Shown in pieces: positions 50,746-61,435 of a DNA stretch of 64,000 nt (the first letter of the stretch is position 1; each line of letters begins with the position of its first letter). Source of the stretch: Hippopus hippopus (Eukaryota > Mollusca > Bivalvia > Cardiida > Cardiidae). Where the stretch lies: contig OX328109.1 in NCBI GenBank assembly GCA_946811185.2, positions 17,210,255 through 17,274,254 on the forward strand, in the 5' to 3' direction. The notes beneath the pieces are model-generated. The model saw only the letters and a list, made by a program, of their open reading frames with translations. It did no database searches and was not told the DNA's origin. The translations under genes were made by a program, and so were the position numbers.

Positions 50746-52080
50746 CGAGGGTTGTTCGATATGTAATGTGTATTGTACGAGATCTCAAAAGCATTCGACT
50801 CAAATAGTGAAATGAACATTACATCCCTTCAAAGTATTCTCCGCGGTTTGAAATACATAATTTCAATCTCTGAATCCATTTCTGAAATGCGTCACGGTAC
50901 GCTGATTTAGGTAGACCTCTGAGGCACTGACTGATGGCTGAGCCAAGGGCTTGTCGGGACTTGTAACGACGACCAGATAAAAACTTTTTAAGTTTTGGAA
51001 AAAGGAAAAAGTTGCATGAGGCTAGATCTGGAGAGTATGATGGGTGTGGCAAGACGGTAACCTTCTCCGACTTCAAAAATTGCTTCACAAGCTCAGATGT
51101 ATGTGATGGAGCATTATTCATGAAGTAGACGAACATGCCTAAATCCTGACAAAGGGCGTCGTTTAAGATAATATTTCTTGACCTTTTTTAGTATAACATC
51201 TCGGTAATACCGACCTGTAACACTTTTGCCCTTCGGCACTGGAATTTGTATGGCTATATCATCACATGAGAAGAATATGCAATAAAGAACCTTCTTTGTG
51301 CTTATGCTTCTTTTGGCAACTACAGGCCTTCTACCGTGTTTAGTTAGCCATATTTTGTTTCCAATTTTTCTTACTGGTTCGAAATAGTGAACCCATGTTT
51401 CGTCACCAGCAACAATGTTTGCAAATTGTCTTTGACTGAATTTGGGAAACATTTTGAGCAATTGCTTAGCGGTTTGTACTCGTACCTGTTTTTGGTCATC
51501 TGTCAATATATGCGGTATCCATCTGGCAGAAATCTTTCGTACTTTCAAAAAACGCTTCAAAATGAAATGCACCTGCGATAGCAATATGCCAACAGTGTTG
51601 GCAATATCACAAATCATGTATCTGCCATCACTTTCAATTATTTCCCTGACTTTTGAGACATTTGACTGTTACAGTCACAGGTCGGCCAGATTTTGCTGCA
51701 TCTTTGACGGACTCTGTGCCAGTCAGAAAATTCTCTCTCCACCTACGAACTGTCTCATAAGATACCTTATCAGACCCATAAACTTCGCCCAATTCAGTAA
51801 AAATCTGCATCACCGAATGACCGAGTTTTGTGCGAACTTTTATATAAGCTCTAATTTCTTTAATATTCTTAATCCGTTTCCCAACCATTTTTACAACAGT
51901 GGTCAACGACTAGTTCTATTGAAATGACTATAAGTTTAAAACTATGTGGAGCTGAAGGCTCATGTTTATACCGTTGGAAAGGTATTGAATAGAGCTATTC
52001 ACGCGTATCATCATCCACGAAATCGTTGAAAGCGTTATCGCGCTGTGGTACAATACACATTACGTATCGAACAGCCCTCG
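50746..52080 (-). mobile_element. Mariner transposon, full length (1,335 bp)
   Basis: Left CGAGGGTTGTTCGATATGTA; right reversed CGAGGGCTGTTCGATACGTA. Both continue ATGTGTATTGTAC, so the terminal repeats are about 33 bp with two mismatches. TA at 50,744-50,745 and 52,081-52,082. Confidence 0.95.
50816..51906 (-). pseudogene. Mariner transposase (DD34D type), inactivated
   Basis: Start near 51,906 (MTTVVKMVGKR). DNA-binding part: YETVRRWRENFLTGTESVKD, AAKSGRPV. Frameshift near 51,635. Core: IVAGDETWVHYFEP (first Asp); RLLHE followed in another frame by NNAPSHTSELVKQ, where a 1-base insertion falls in the second Asp codon (about 51,115); and SPDLASCNFFLFPKLK, where the third catalytic Asp is Asn (AAC). 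There are 34 residues between the second and third sites, as in mariner. The C-terminus reads ISNRGEYFEGM. About 345 residues in total, usual for the family. Confidence 0.92.
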
Positions 52081-52089
52081 TACATAAAC

Positions 52090-52280
52090 AGATCCAAGAT
52101 CTGGGTCCATTTTCACCAACCATTCTTTAAGAACACGTTTTGTATTATTCTTCAGATTTGTCTAAAGTTGAAAGTAAACCATTTAGTTTAGCCAATCAGA
52201 AGATGTGTTACTTTCAACTTTAGACAATTCTGAAGAATTAGACTAAGAACGTTCCTGAGAATGGTTTGTGAATGCAGACC
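52090..52280. mobile_element. FB1 foldback element, copy 3
   Basis: GATCTGGGTCCATTTTCACC, AACCATTCTTTAAGAACACG, TAAAGTTGAAAGTAAACC, TTTAGCCAATCAGAAGATGT and CGTTCCTGAGAATGGTTTGT. It begins ten bases from the mariner end. Confidence 0.8.
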
Positions 52281-52760
52281 CAGACTCATTTTCTTAACAT
52301 ACTGGATCTATCGAACTGACATTGAAAAATTTGTGTGCAGCAGTTACCAAAAGTAGACAATGTAAATATTTCTCTACCCACCATACTGTTTTTCTCACAG
52401 TGTCTGTGAGCTGTGTAAATGTTTCAGTCCATTTCCATAAAACTCTTTATCTCACCCACTTCTGAAACAAATTTCACATATAAATTGATATTATCAAGCT
52501 TTCAAAAAAGACAAATTTTAGCAGTTTACATAATTGAGCCATGCTCTATGAAAAGGTGGTTTAATGGATCTGCAAACAGTATTTGACCCATGTCAGCTGT
52601 GCAGTCTGTACAGGCTGATCTGAGTTGAAACTATTGGCTATCAATTGGTAAATTTTCTACCTGTCATAGGACCATTCTCCCTCATGATTCAGTTGGATTC
52701 AGGAAATATGGGTCTGTCTTATGTGACATCTTGTTTTAGTATTGTGCATTATGAAACTGC
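52281..52760. other. Gene-free stretch
   Basis: A TH2-centre scrap lies near 52,595 (GCTGTGCAGTCTGTACAGGC). Otherwise nothing is recognised. Confidence 0.4.
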
Positions 52761-52761
52761 T

Positions 52762-52971
52762 TTAAACCTTTACCAAACAATGACGACTTTTAATGACCCT
52801 GAGGAAGAAGCCTTTTGAAAACATTGTGGGAAAAGGAGAAAATGGTGGTAACCAGCATTTTCTCCTTTTCCCACAAAGTTTTCTACCCTATCAAAGAAAA
52901 AGTGCGTTATTTGAGCCACTATGAAACTGTCGTCTGTAAATGCTTTCAATTTGGATAGTTCTAAAATTTTG
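52762..52971 (+). repeat. TH1 hairpin MITE
   Basis: TTAAACCTTTACCAAACAAT, hairpin 52,817-52,883, right arm TAAATGCTTTCAATTTGG. It runs straight into the next copy. Confidence 0.85.
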
Positions 52972-53158
52972 CCTTTACCAAACAATCCAGAGTTTTAAGG
53001 ACACTAAGAAGAAAGTTTGACAAGCATTTTCTCCTTTTCCCATAATGTTTTCTAACCTTTCAGAGAAAAACCTAATGAATTAAGCAACATGTTGTTTTTT
53101 GTCTGCAAAATTTAATGCTTTCAATTTGGACAAGTTTAAAATTTTGTGATGAATTTAA
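52972..53158 (+). repeat. TH1 copy lacking one hairpin arm
   Basis: CCTTTACCAAACAATCCAGA, then only the right arm (GCATTTTCTCCTTTTCCC), then AATGCTTTCAATTTGGACAA. Confidence 0.75.
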
Positions 53159-53410
53159 ACCCACTTTTTCCAAAATGCCCACATAATGTTATTTTTCTGT
53201 AAAGAAATCGTCGTTTCAGAATAAGAGCACTCACAGTGTTAGCAAAGACCTCAGTCTGACCCTTTCTACCTTTAGAATTAATATTGAATATGACACTAAT
53301 GCCAACTAAAGTTCGCTTGTAATTATTTTGTCTTTCTGATCTATGCTTTTGTTCTGAAATCAAAGAACATCTTTTCCTTCCATGGCGATAATAGGTAGTT
53401 TTGAATGATT

Positions 53411-53451
53411 TTACTCTTCACCAATAGTCAAAATTGTCAGATTTGTCCATT
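53411..53451 (-). repeat. TH1 left-end scrap
   Basis: TTACTCTTCACCAATAGTCA and CAGATTTGTCC directly precede a full copy. Confidence 0.5.
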
Positions 53452-53679
53452 TTAACTCTTTACCAAACGACAAAATTTTAGACTGGTCCAAATTGAAAGC
53501 ATTTGCAGATGTCAAAATAAAAGTGACCGAAAATTTGAAATTTGTATCGAAGAGGAGAGAAAACATTGTGGGAAAAGGAAAAAATGCTGGTTACCTGCAT
53601 TTTCTCCTTTCCCACAAGGTTTTCAAAAGGCTTCTTTCTCAGTGTCGTCAAAAGTTGGCATTGTGTGGTAAAGGGTTAA
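53452..53679 (-). repeat. TH1 hairpin MITE, full length
   Basis: TTAACTCTTTACCAAACGAC to GTGTGGTAAAGGGTTAA. Hairpin 53,560-53,624. Confidence 0.92.
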
Positions 53680-53713
53680 ATTCATTCACATGCATGGACA
53701 TAAATGTGGCTAA

Positions 53714-53840
53714 TCTGATGTGATTCCTCTTAGAAAAGGTAGAAAACAATGTAAGAAAACAAGGAAATGCCGGCTGTCGGCATTTTCTTGTGTTCCCACT
53801 TATGCTTTTAAAAGCCTTCTTTCTCAGAGTCATTACAGAA
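53714..53840 (-). repeat. TH1 copy with strongly altered but still paired hairpin
   Basis: Hairpin 53,741-53,808: ACAAGGAAATGCCG on one side and CGGCATTTTCTTGT on the other, both different from the consensus. Confidence 0.75.
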
Positions 53841-54246
53841 ACACAGAAGTCTATGGTCAGGGTTTAAAATTTCAAGGACAATAATTAGAGGTATAAAAAA
53901 ACAACCTTGAAATTCAAAACCACCAATAGGGAGTGGGAGAATGGGGAGTTTAACCCCTATTCTGCTGATTATTGTAAAAAAAAAATATGTCAATATGTTT
54001 TTTTTTTTTAACTCTAATAGTGATTACATGATTGAAATTAATGACAGAGGAGCGGGGAGTGCAGATTTAGATGAGACTGTACATTATCTATAAGCTGATC
54101 TTGGTCTACATTCTTTGCCAAATTTATCCATCTTTGCTTACACTAGGAATTTAGGAGATGGGTTAGCAATAATGAATGAATTTGCTCGTCCATTTTTAGA
54201 TTCTTTGCAAACATATTCAGAAACAAAACATTTCTTGCATAATTAT

Positions 54247-54525
54247 TGCGTCAGTTCGGGTAGCTCAGTGGCTAGCGTGTTGGACTAGTGACCTGGTGAT
54301 TGCAAGCTCCATACCCGTTGAGGCAAGCTTTCTTTCCAGTTATTTTTTGCCTCTCACCTCTGATACATATCAGAAAAGTAGTCAGTAACTTGGAAAGAAA
54401 CTTGTGTCAGTACTGGTGTGAGAAAACCAGGATACACATGCATAGGTGCACTGACCACCGTGATATGACCGAAGCTGTTAAAATGCTGTTAAACTTCATA
54501 ATAATCAATCAATCAACATAAATAT
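54247..54525 (+). repeat. tRNA-headed SINE
   Basis: A box CGGGTAGCTCAGTGGCTAGC; the B box is degraded (TGCAAGCTCCATACCC). Core CACCGTGATATGACCGAAGC, then (AATC)n. Confidence 0.75.
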
Positions 54526-54582
54526 TGTAATTCCAAAAATTTTGCATTCTGTAATTTGGTTAAAGCAAGAATTTCCCAATAA

Positions 54583-55290
54583 CAAGAGAGCCATGATGGA
54601 CCTGTATCGCTCCACTGGCTTTTTAACCCTTTACCACACAAATCAAAGTGTTAATGATCTTTAAAGAGTAGGCTTTTGAAAACATTGTGGGAAAAGGACA
54701 ACATGTTGTCAGCCAGTATTTTCTCCTTTTCCAACAATGTTTCCTTCCCTATCAAAGACAAAAATAATCATATAAGCTACATTCAATTTGTCTTCTGCAA
54801 TGGCTTTTAACTTGGTCTAGTCAAAAAACTTGTCCTTTCTTAAAGAGTAAAATTAAGGTATCATGCACTTAATTGGCACTAACAAAGACATACAGCATAA
54901 AAAGTCTGTATGGTAATAAACTTACTTGGAAAACATAACCTCCACCTCGCCCACCAAACAAAAAGAGTCATATCTTTTTAAATGCAAAGATTATGTCAGT
55001 GAATACAAGCAGGTTTATTCATTGGCATAAAAGGTAAAGCTCCGGAAAGAAAACTGAATGACAGAAACCTTACTTTAAGTTAAAGATTCCATTCATGTGA
55101 GCATAACTATTAGCATCAAAATAAATCACTCTCCCTGAAAACAGAACATGTCCTATCCAAAAAACTTGAATATCAACATCAATCATGATTATTGCAGTCA
55201 ATGGAGGTAATAGTAAGAAACTTTCTCTTATGAACAGGAGTTATTTCCCTTGATTACTATTTCAATTGAAGCCATTATATAAGCCCATGC
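54583..55290 (+). repeat. H3 repeat interrupted by TH1
   Basis: 5' module AACAAGAGAGCCATGATGGA, CCTGTATCGCTCCACTGGC. The body resumes after TH1 with AAAGACATACAGCATAAAAA and ends near AGGAGTTATTTCCCTTGATT. Counterpart of 4,789-5,300. Confidence 0.6.
54623..54857 (+). repeat. TH1 hairpin MITE inside H3
   Basis: TTAACCCTTTACCACACAAA, hairpin 54,676-54,742 (ACATGTTGTCAGCCAGT core, partly unpaired), right end degraded (TTAAAGAGTAAAATTAA). Confidence 0.8.
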
Positions 55291-55369
55291 TAAACTTGTG
55301 ATCGCTGGCATTGGGCCAATTTTGACCCCAGGGCTATAATATGAAAAAATTTTTTAGAGGTCCATTAGA

Positions 55370-55515
55370 TTTTAGCCTTAATCTGAAAATGTTCTAAATT
55401 TCAAAGTAACAATATTTCTGATTGGCTAAACCAATCAGCCAATCAGAAGTTAGGTAACTTTCAAATCTAGATAAAACCTAGAACGCAATTTAAAACGGTT
55501 GGTAAATACAGGCCT
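55370..55515. mobile_element. FB1 foldback element, copy 4 (short)
   Basis: TCTGATTGGCTAAACCAATC, AGCCAATCAGAAGTT flanked by AATTTCAAAGTAAC and its inverse GTAACTTTCAAATC. Confidence 0.75.
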
Positions 55516-55904
55516 AAAACTTTTGTACATTATACATGTAATGTCCTTCTTTTAATCAAAGTTGAATCTTAATTCAAAATTCCCTTACTTTTTTATTTGA
55601 CTGAAACATGAGGTTTGAACTAGAATTCAGTCAAGCATAAGCTGAAGTTTTATAGGCTTTTTTTACAGGTCCTGGCCCCAGCAGTCACCGATCTAAAAAT
55701 AAAACTTTCATCTTGAGTTTTTATCCTATGTTTGCAAAATACATAATCAAATGCTTTCATTCAGGAACAAACACCCAAATATGACAAGTTTAGCAATATT
55801 TTGGTCAAAATTATGTTCAAAAGGAGGAGAGGGTATAGTTCAGACTACATGTTCTCTGTAGTGATCTTGAGTATGCTGTCTGCAAAAAGAGCAACTGAAG
55901 CTGT

Positions 55905-56125
55905 TTTACAGGCGACGAAATTTTAGATTTTTGCAAATTGAAAGCATTTGCAGATAACAAATTTGATGTGGCTAAAATAAGTGGTTTTATTTTTGAAAGG
56001 GTAGAAAACATTGTGGGAAAAGGAGAAAATGCTGGTTACCAACATTTTCTCCTTTCCCCACAATGTTTTCAAAAGCCTCCTGTCTCAAGTTCATTAAAGC
56101 TGCTGATTGATAGGGAAAGGATTAA
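55905..56125 (-). repeat. TH1 hairpin MITE
   Basis: ACGAAATTTTAGATTTTTGC, hairpin 56,003-56,070, end GATAGGGAAAGGATTAA. Left TTAA lost. Confidence 0.85.
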
Positions 56126-56345
56126 TTACATTTCCTTCATCATCACTGATCACTTAAGCAGCTTTTGTTGACTGCAAAGATCAAGATCAGACCACAAAGA
56201 AATTGAAGAAGTCTGATCTTGGATCTACAATCTGGGCTACCTGATGCTAAACAATGACCAAAATCATCTACATAGCATTTCCAAAACTACTTCTAGACCT
56301 TGAAAAAGTTTAAATTTCTTCTAGACAGTAGTGAAAGAGGTAACC
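56122..56345. repeat. TH2 copy abutting TH1 on both sides
   Basis: TTAATTACATTTCCTTCATC to GTAGTGAAAGAGGTAACC. Centre AAGATCAAGATCAGACCACA, AGTCTGATCTTGGATCTAC. It shares the TTAA at 56,122-56,125 with the TH1 copy before it. Confidence 0.7.
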
Positions 56346-56555
56346 TTTAATCCCACAACCCCAAGTTATAACAGTCTTGAGAAAGACAGTTTGAAATCAT
56401 TGTAAGAAAAGAAGAAAATAATGGTGACCAGCATTTTCTCCTTTTTTCTCCAAGTCTTCCAGAAGGTTTTCTAAGCTTTCAGAGATTGAATTTGTCATCT
56501 GCAGTTGCTTACAATTCAGACAAGCCTATAATTTTATAATCGTGCATAGAGTTAA
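56341..56555 (+). repeat. TH1 copy, diverged
   Basis: GGTAACCTTTAATCCCACAA, hairpin about 56,391-56,473 (GAAAATAATGGTGACCAGCA), end TGCATAGAGTTAA. Confidence 0.7.
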
Positions 56556-56693
56556 GAGTCACTTGATGCAATAACAAACAAGGAAGAAAAACACCTCATA
56601 AAAAAGGTTCAAATAAAGTTGATATCTAGAGACAAGATGCTGCATACTGTTCAGGCTGTGGCAATATTCAAATCTATACCCTCATCTTTACCC

Positions 56694-56924
56694 TTAACTC
56701 TTTACCAAACGATAAAATTCTAGTCTGGTCTAAACAGAAAGCAATTGGAGACAACAAATAAAAAGTAGCTGAAGTGATAAAAATGTCCGCAAAAGAGTAG
56801 AGAACATAGTGGGATAAAGGAGAAAATGCTGGTTAATCGCATTTTCTTTTTTTCCAACAATGTTTTCAATAGTCCTCTCTGTCAGGGGCGTTAAAACTCG
56901 GGATTGACTGGTAAACGGTTTAAG
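56694..56924 (-). repeat. TH1 hairpin MITE, full length
   Basis: TTAACTCTTTACCAAACGAT to ACTGGTAAACGGTTTAA. Hairpin 56,801-56,867. Confidence 0.88.
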
Positions 56925-57118
56925 CACCTTTCACAACTACTTCTGCCTTTCCTACCAGTGTAGATCAAGATCAGCCTGCACAAAAGGTGCAGTCTAATCT
57001 TTGATGCTCATTGCCTGCTTTGCTGAGACAAGTGAAACCTTGAAACTGCAGTTATTTGGTTCTTACTTCTAGATTGAAAATGTCAACGGAGTCTACACTT
57101 TTCTCTTAGGGTTAATGC
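56922..57118. repeat. TH2 copy abutting TH1
   Basis: TTAAGCACCTTTCACAACTA, AGTGTAGATCAAGATCAGCC, TGCACAAAAGGTGCAGTCTA; ends TTTTCTCTTAGGGTTAA. Confidence 0.7.
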
Positions 57119-57327
57119 TTTTGCAAGATCGTATCGGAACGTGGAAAGCCCAGTCCGTGAGCAGCCCAGAACCATTCCATCTGAGCTAGTGATTGACGGA
57201 GCAAAAGTTTGAATATTTTGGCTCAAGGTTCTCTAAGAATTTGATGATACTGATTGTAACATACAAATAATATAGTCGTCCATTTTCTGAAAATTAAGAT
57301 AAAAGATGCCCATGAGGACCTGCCAGG

Positions 57328-57600
57328 ATCTGTATTCACCAACCATTCTTAAGAACATTCTTGGTTTTATTACAGATTTTGAAAGTAACCATTTAGAAGT
57401 TGTGTTACTTTCAAATTCAGAAATCTTGAAAGCAGATGACAAAGAAAATGTGGCGCAAATGATATTATTTGTATCAGAAAGGGTAGAAGACCTTGTGGGA
57501 AAAGGAAAAAATACTGGTTAACAGCATTTTCCTCTTTTCCCACAATGTTTTCAAAAGGCTTCTTTCTCGAGATCATCAAAACCCAGGATAGTTTGTACAG
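57328..57600. repeat. FB1 fragment joined to a TH1 copy
   Basis: CACCAACCATTCTTAAGAAC to GTGTTACTTTCAAATTCAG (FB1), then AAAGCAGATGACAAAG and a TH1 hairpin at 57,486-57,552. Confidence 0.7.
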
Positions 57601-58177
57601 TGTGTTTACATCCCTCATATTGTTATTTCAGGGTCACTTATGCCAAAATCCGTAACAATGTAGCAGAAAGTGTATACAAGATAAGACTGCATGCTTTGTA
57701 TGGTATACCTTGAGGAAAAGGCATCAGAACACCAGTCCTTGTGTAAAACAAGAGGGCCACGATGGCCCTGAAGTGGCTCACCTGAGCCTATTGACCAAAC
57801 ATGTACCATTTCCGATCTCTTTCTGAGATATTATGACAAACACAAGGTTCAAATTTAACAGTCGCAAACTCGCAAAATGCAAGCTGAAATGAAAAAATGC
57901 GAGTGCCAAATTCTAACAGTCGAAATAATTTGCGAGTGCACCAGAAAATGGGCAAACCTACCGCTTAAAAATTTGAATTAATCCATAAATGCGGTCGTCT
58001 TTCGTGTACACTGAATTGCCGTATGCGGTGTAGAACTATCCTTTGAGAGTATCACCGACCATGTGACCGGTATTCGTAGAGACGCTTGTTGCGATATTGT
58101 AAACACATGTATCCGATATTTAAAGTGCTTAGATGATTCTGACGTTGTTTTTACGTCTGCATTGCCTCACTGAGAGT

Positions 58178-58306
58178 ATGGATCGGAAAATATCCAGTTT
58201 TTTCAACAAAAGGCCAGATTCCGTGACATCGCCGGAATGCACAGACCCCAAAATGACAAAACTTGATAAAACTATAATATTGTATGAGCAAACAGAGGAG
58301 ACCCAC
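58178..58306 (+). pseudogene. N-terminal remnant of a hAT-type transposase
   Basis: ATG 58,178 reads MDRKISSFFNKRPDSV and PECTDPKMTKLDKT, like the start of several hAT-derived proteins (from memory, weak). It is then cut by a TH1 copy and no catalytic part remains. Confidence 0.35.
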
Positions 58307-58519
58307 TCAACAATATTTAGACTCTCCCAAATTGAAAGTGTCTGCAGATGACAATTTCAAAATTGGTACAAAGGAAACTTAATTCTCTAATAATGTAGAA
58401 AACATTGTGGGAAATGGAGAAATTGCTCATTATGAGCAATTTCTCCTTTTGCCACAATGTTTTCATAAGTTTCCCATTTCAGAGTCGTTAAAACACAGGA
58501 CTGAGTGGCAATGGGTTAA
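58307..58519 (-). repeat. TH1 copy with alternative paired core
   Basis: Hairpin 58,398-58,464: GGAGAAATTGCTCAT, then ATGAGCAATTTCTCC, a perfect pair that replaces the usual ATGCTGGT core. End AGTGGCAATGGGTTAA. Confidence 0.88.
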
Positions 58520-60309
58520 AATATTGCTAGTACAAAATTGATTTTGGCTAGTAGAAAAACTGGTCACTAGCAAATTTTTGCTAGTTGAAAAAAAAGTTAA
58601 ATTTGACCCCTGAAACATTCTAACAAACTTTCATTAAACTTAAAATGCAGCCTCTAGAGGGTATACAAGCCATTTCTCGTTTTAGTGACCTACTATTTAG
58701 CCCAACATAGCCCATTTTCCAACTCGTTGTAGGTATTATCAAATAAAACATTCTGACTGCCATTCACGAGTATTGGACGGAAAATGTGGCCTATGAAGTG
58801 TATTCAAGGTTTTTCAAAGATTTGACCCACTGACCTAGTTTTAGACCCCATGTGATCCATTCTCAATCTTATCCAAAATATCATCAAGATAAACATTCTG
58901 ACTAACTTTCATTAGTATTGAACCGAAAATGTGGCCTCAAGAGCATACACAAAGAATTTCAAAGATTTGGCTTGGTGACCTAGTTTTTGACCCATTTTCA
59001 AACTCAACCAAGGTAAATTTAAGACATACATTCTGACCAACTTTCAAAAGTATTGGACTGAAATTGTGGCCTTTAAAGTGTACACAAGATTTTTCCATGG
59101 TTTGACCTGGTGACCTAGTTTTTTAACCCCTTATGACCCTTTTTTGAACTTGTCAGTAATATCATCAACACACACTCTGTACACCTTCCATGAGAAGTGG
59201 ACTGAAAATGTGGTCTCTAGCCTGAACACAATGTTTTTCTATGATTTGACCTTGTGACCTAGTTTTTGACCCCATATGACCCATTTTGAAACTCAATCAG
59301 AGATATCATCAATACAAACATTCCGACCAACTTTCACAAGTGTTTGACCGAAAATGTGGCTTAATGAGTGTTCAAAAGGTTTTTCAAAGATTTGACCTGT
59401 GACCTAGATTTTTTTCTGACATGAACAATTTACGAACACCTGAAAGATATCATTAACAGAAACATTCCAATCAATTTTCAAGAGTATTGGACTGAAAATG
59501 TGACCTAGAGCATACAAAAGGTTTTTCAAAGATTTGACCCAGAGGCCTAGTTTTTTACCCAACCTGACCCATTTTCAAACTCATTTGAGATTTAACAAGG
59601 ACAAACATTCTGACCAAGTTTCATGAGGATCAGACTGAAAATGTGGCCTCTAAAGCACAAACAAGGTTTTTCATAGATTTAACCCTGTGACCTTGTTTTT
59701 GACTCCACATGACCCATTTTTGTAACTGAAGTATTATTAATACAAACATTCCCACTAAATTTCAAGAGTATTGGACTGAAAATGTGGCCTCTAGAGCATA
59801 CACAAGGTTTTTTAGATTTAAACCAGTGGCCTAGTTTTTGACCCCATGTAACTCATTTTCATACTCATTCGAGATGTCATGAAGATAAACATTTTAACCA
59901 ACTTTTAAGAGTATTTGACCGAAAATGTAGCCTCTAGAGTGTGCACAATGTTTTTTTCTAATATTTTACCTTGTGACCTAGTTTTTTACCTCACGTGACC
60001 CATTTTCAAACACGTCCGAGATATCATCAAGAGAAACATTCTCACCAAGTTGCGTGAGTATCAGACTGAAAATGTGGCCTCTAGAGCGTACACAAGGTAA
60101 AAGTTGACGACGCACGAAGGACACAGCAAGGTCACAAAAGCTCGCCTTGATCACTTCGCGCTCAGGTGAGCTAAAAAGTGCTGGCGATCCACACTGTCGA
60201 TATAAAATTTGATGAGTAGACAAAATATTTATACTGGGCTCCTACATTATCGAGGATCTAACGCCGCCTTTAAAATAAACAGAACAACATTCCACTTAAT
60301 TTTTCACAG

Positions 60310-60352
60310 GTCTTTACCTTAACCATATGAACTTTGATGTGGAGGAAAACCA
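60310..60352 (+). CDS. Candidate host exon (43 bp)
   Basis: Acceptor TAATTTTTCACAG| and strong donor CCA|GTGAGTGA. The only open frame starts after two bases: LYLNHMNFDVEENQ. Its length is below what composition alone can support, so the call rests on the splice sites. Confidence 0.3.
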
Positions 60353-61182
60353 GTGAGTGACAATGCATTTTCATTCATATTTTCCCACCACGTGCTCTTG
60401 TGGCCTACAACTAAGCGAACTGCTTCCGGCGGAGTGATAGTCCCATTTGAAAACTTAGCAGTAAGCACTTCTATTGCATTGTTTTATCAAAAAATTATGA
60501 TATGTGTGTAAAATGTGTTTCTGGTGTTGATTTCATGGTTTTTGTGAAAACTGAGTATAAGTTTATTATTCTGAGGGGTACTATTTTTTGCTCTGACCGC
60601 ATATAAAGAACATGGTCTACAACCAGCAAGACCTTTTTTTCCACAGAGAACGTTCAAGGGTAGTTGTGTTTAAGGTAGAATAAGAGATAAACCCAATTAG
60701 TCGAATCGTCATTCCTTCTACCTTTGGGTGTGCCAATGGACATATATTTCACAGAAACAAACAGAAAAAGTTTCGGGTTTGCCAATGAACGACAACAGAG
60801 GGTCAAAGATGGTGTTTCCACAACATTATAGTTTCAATGGGGAAAAATTGCGGTGGTGTGAAACCTTTTGAAACTCCCCCCCCCACGATATAAAGGGAAA
60901 TAACTGTGAAAATTGCACAATCAAGACACATTGTAAGAACTGTTAAAAATTATCCACTACATAATTAAAGGTAGTCTTCTTCCCGTTCAGACTCTTTTGA
61001 ATTCCAAAAGAGAAAGTTTGGCCGAAAGTTTTCAATTTCTCATTTCCTCTTTAGTTTTAACAGAACAAGTTTAAAGGCACTAAATCTAATTTAGTTATTT
61101 GTCTACTCGTCCCTGTGACAATTCGCCGTAAAACAAGTTAAGAGATGCAGTTCCTTTTACCCCCATACCACAGGGCGGCAAT

Positions 61183-61435
61183 TCCGCATCGCTTCGAAAT
61201 TTTGGTCAAAACGCTTAGGAGAAACGGCAACAGTGCAGTAGAATGCCTCGATCGTAGTAAAAGCGTGTCGGAAGCTTCATGATAGCCACTTTAAACCTCT
61301 ATTTCACTGAACGGAGATTCCGCCACGCTTCGAAATTTTAGTGAAAATACCGAGAAGCTTAGCAAGAATGGCAACAGTGCAGTAGAAATGCTTTGATCCT
61401 AGTATAAGCTTATTGAAAGGTTCATGATCGCCACT
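61183..61435 (+). repeat. Tandem pair of about 125-bp units
   Basis: TTCCGCATCGCTTCGAAATT, GGCAACAGTGCAGTAGAATG, TTCATGATAGCCACTT is repeated as TTCCGCCACGCTTCGAAATT, GGCAACAGTGCAGTAGAAAT, TTCATGATCGCCACTT. Confidence 0.8.

Larger units (their letters stand above)
57843..58612 (+). mobile_element. hAT-type deletion derivative
   Basis: Left CAAGGTTCAAATTTAACAGT; right reversed CAGGGGTCAAATTTAACTTT. CA-GG-starting ends fit hAT. GCGAGTGC words recur in the left 110 bp. AAACA flanks both ends, consistent with, but shorter than, the usual 8-bp duplication. Confidence 0.6.
57749..60173 (+). mobile_element. HINE-145 composite element (D), split by a hAT-type element
   Basis: 5' ACAAGAGGGCCACGATGGCC, CTGAAGTGGCTCACCTGAG; 3' AAGTTGACGACGCACGAAGG, GATCACTTCGCGCTCAGGTG, AGCTAA. 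About ten diverged 145-bp-type units lie at 58,640-60,095. Same end types as element B. Confidence 0.75.

Noticed and set aside
51100..51130. Asp-to-Asn change at the second mariner catalytic site
   Set aside because: The Asn-Asn reading comes from the shifted frame. In the upstream frame the codon begins GA and a single inserted A breaks it. Only the third site is a real Asp-to-Asn change.
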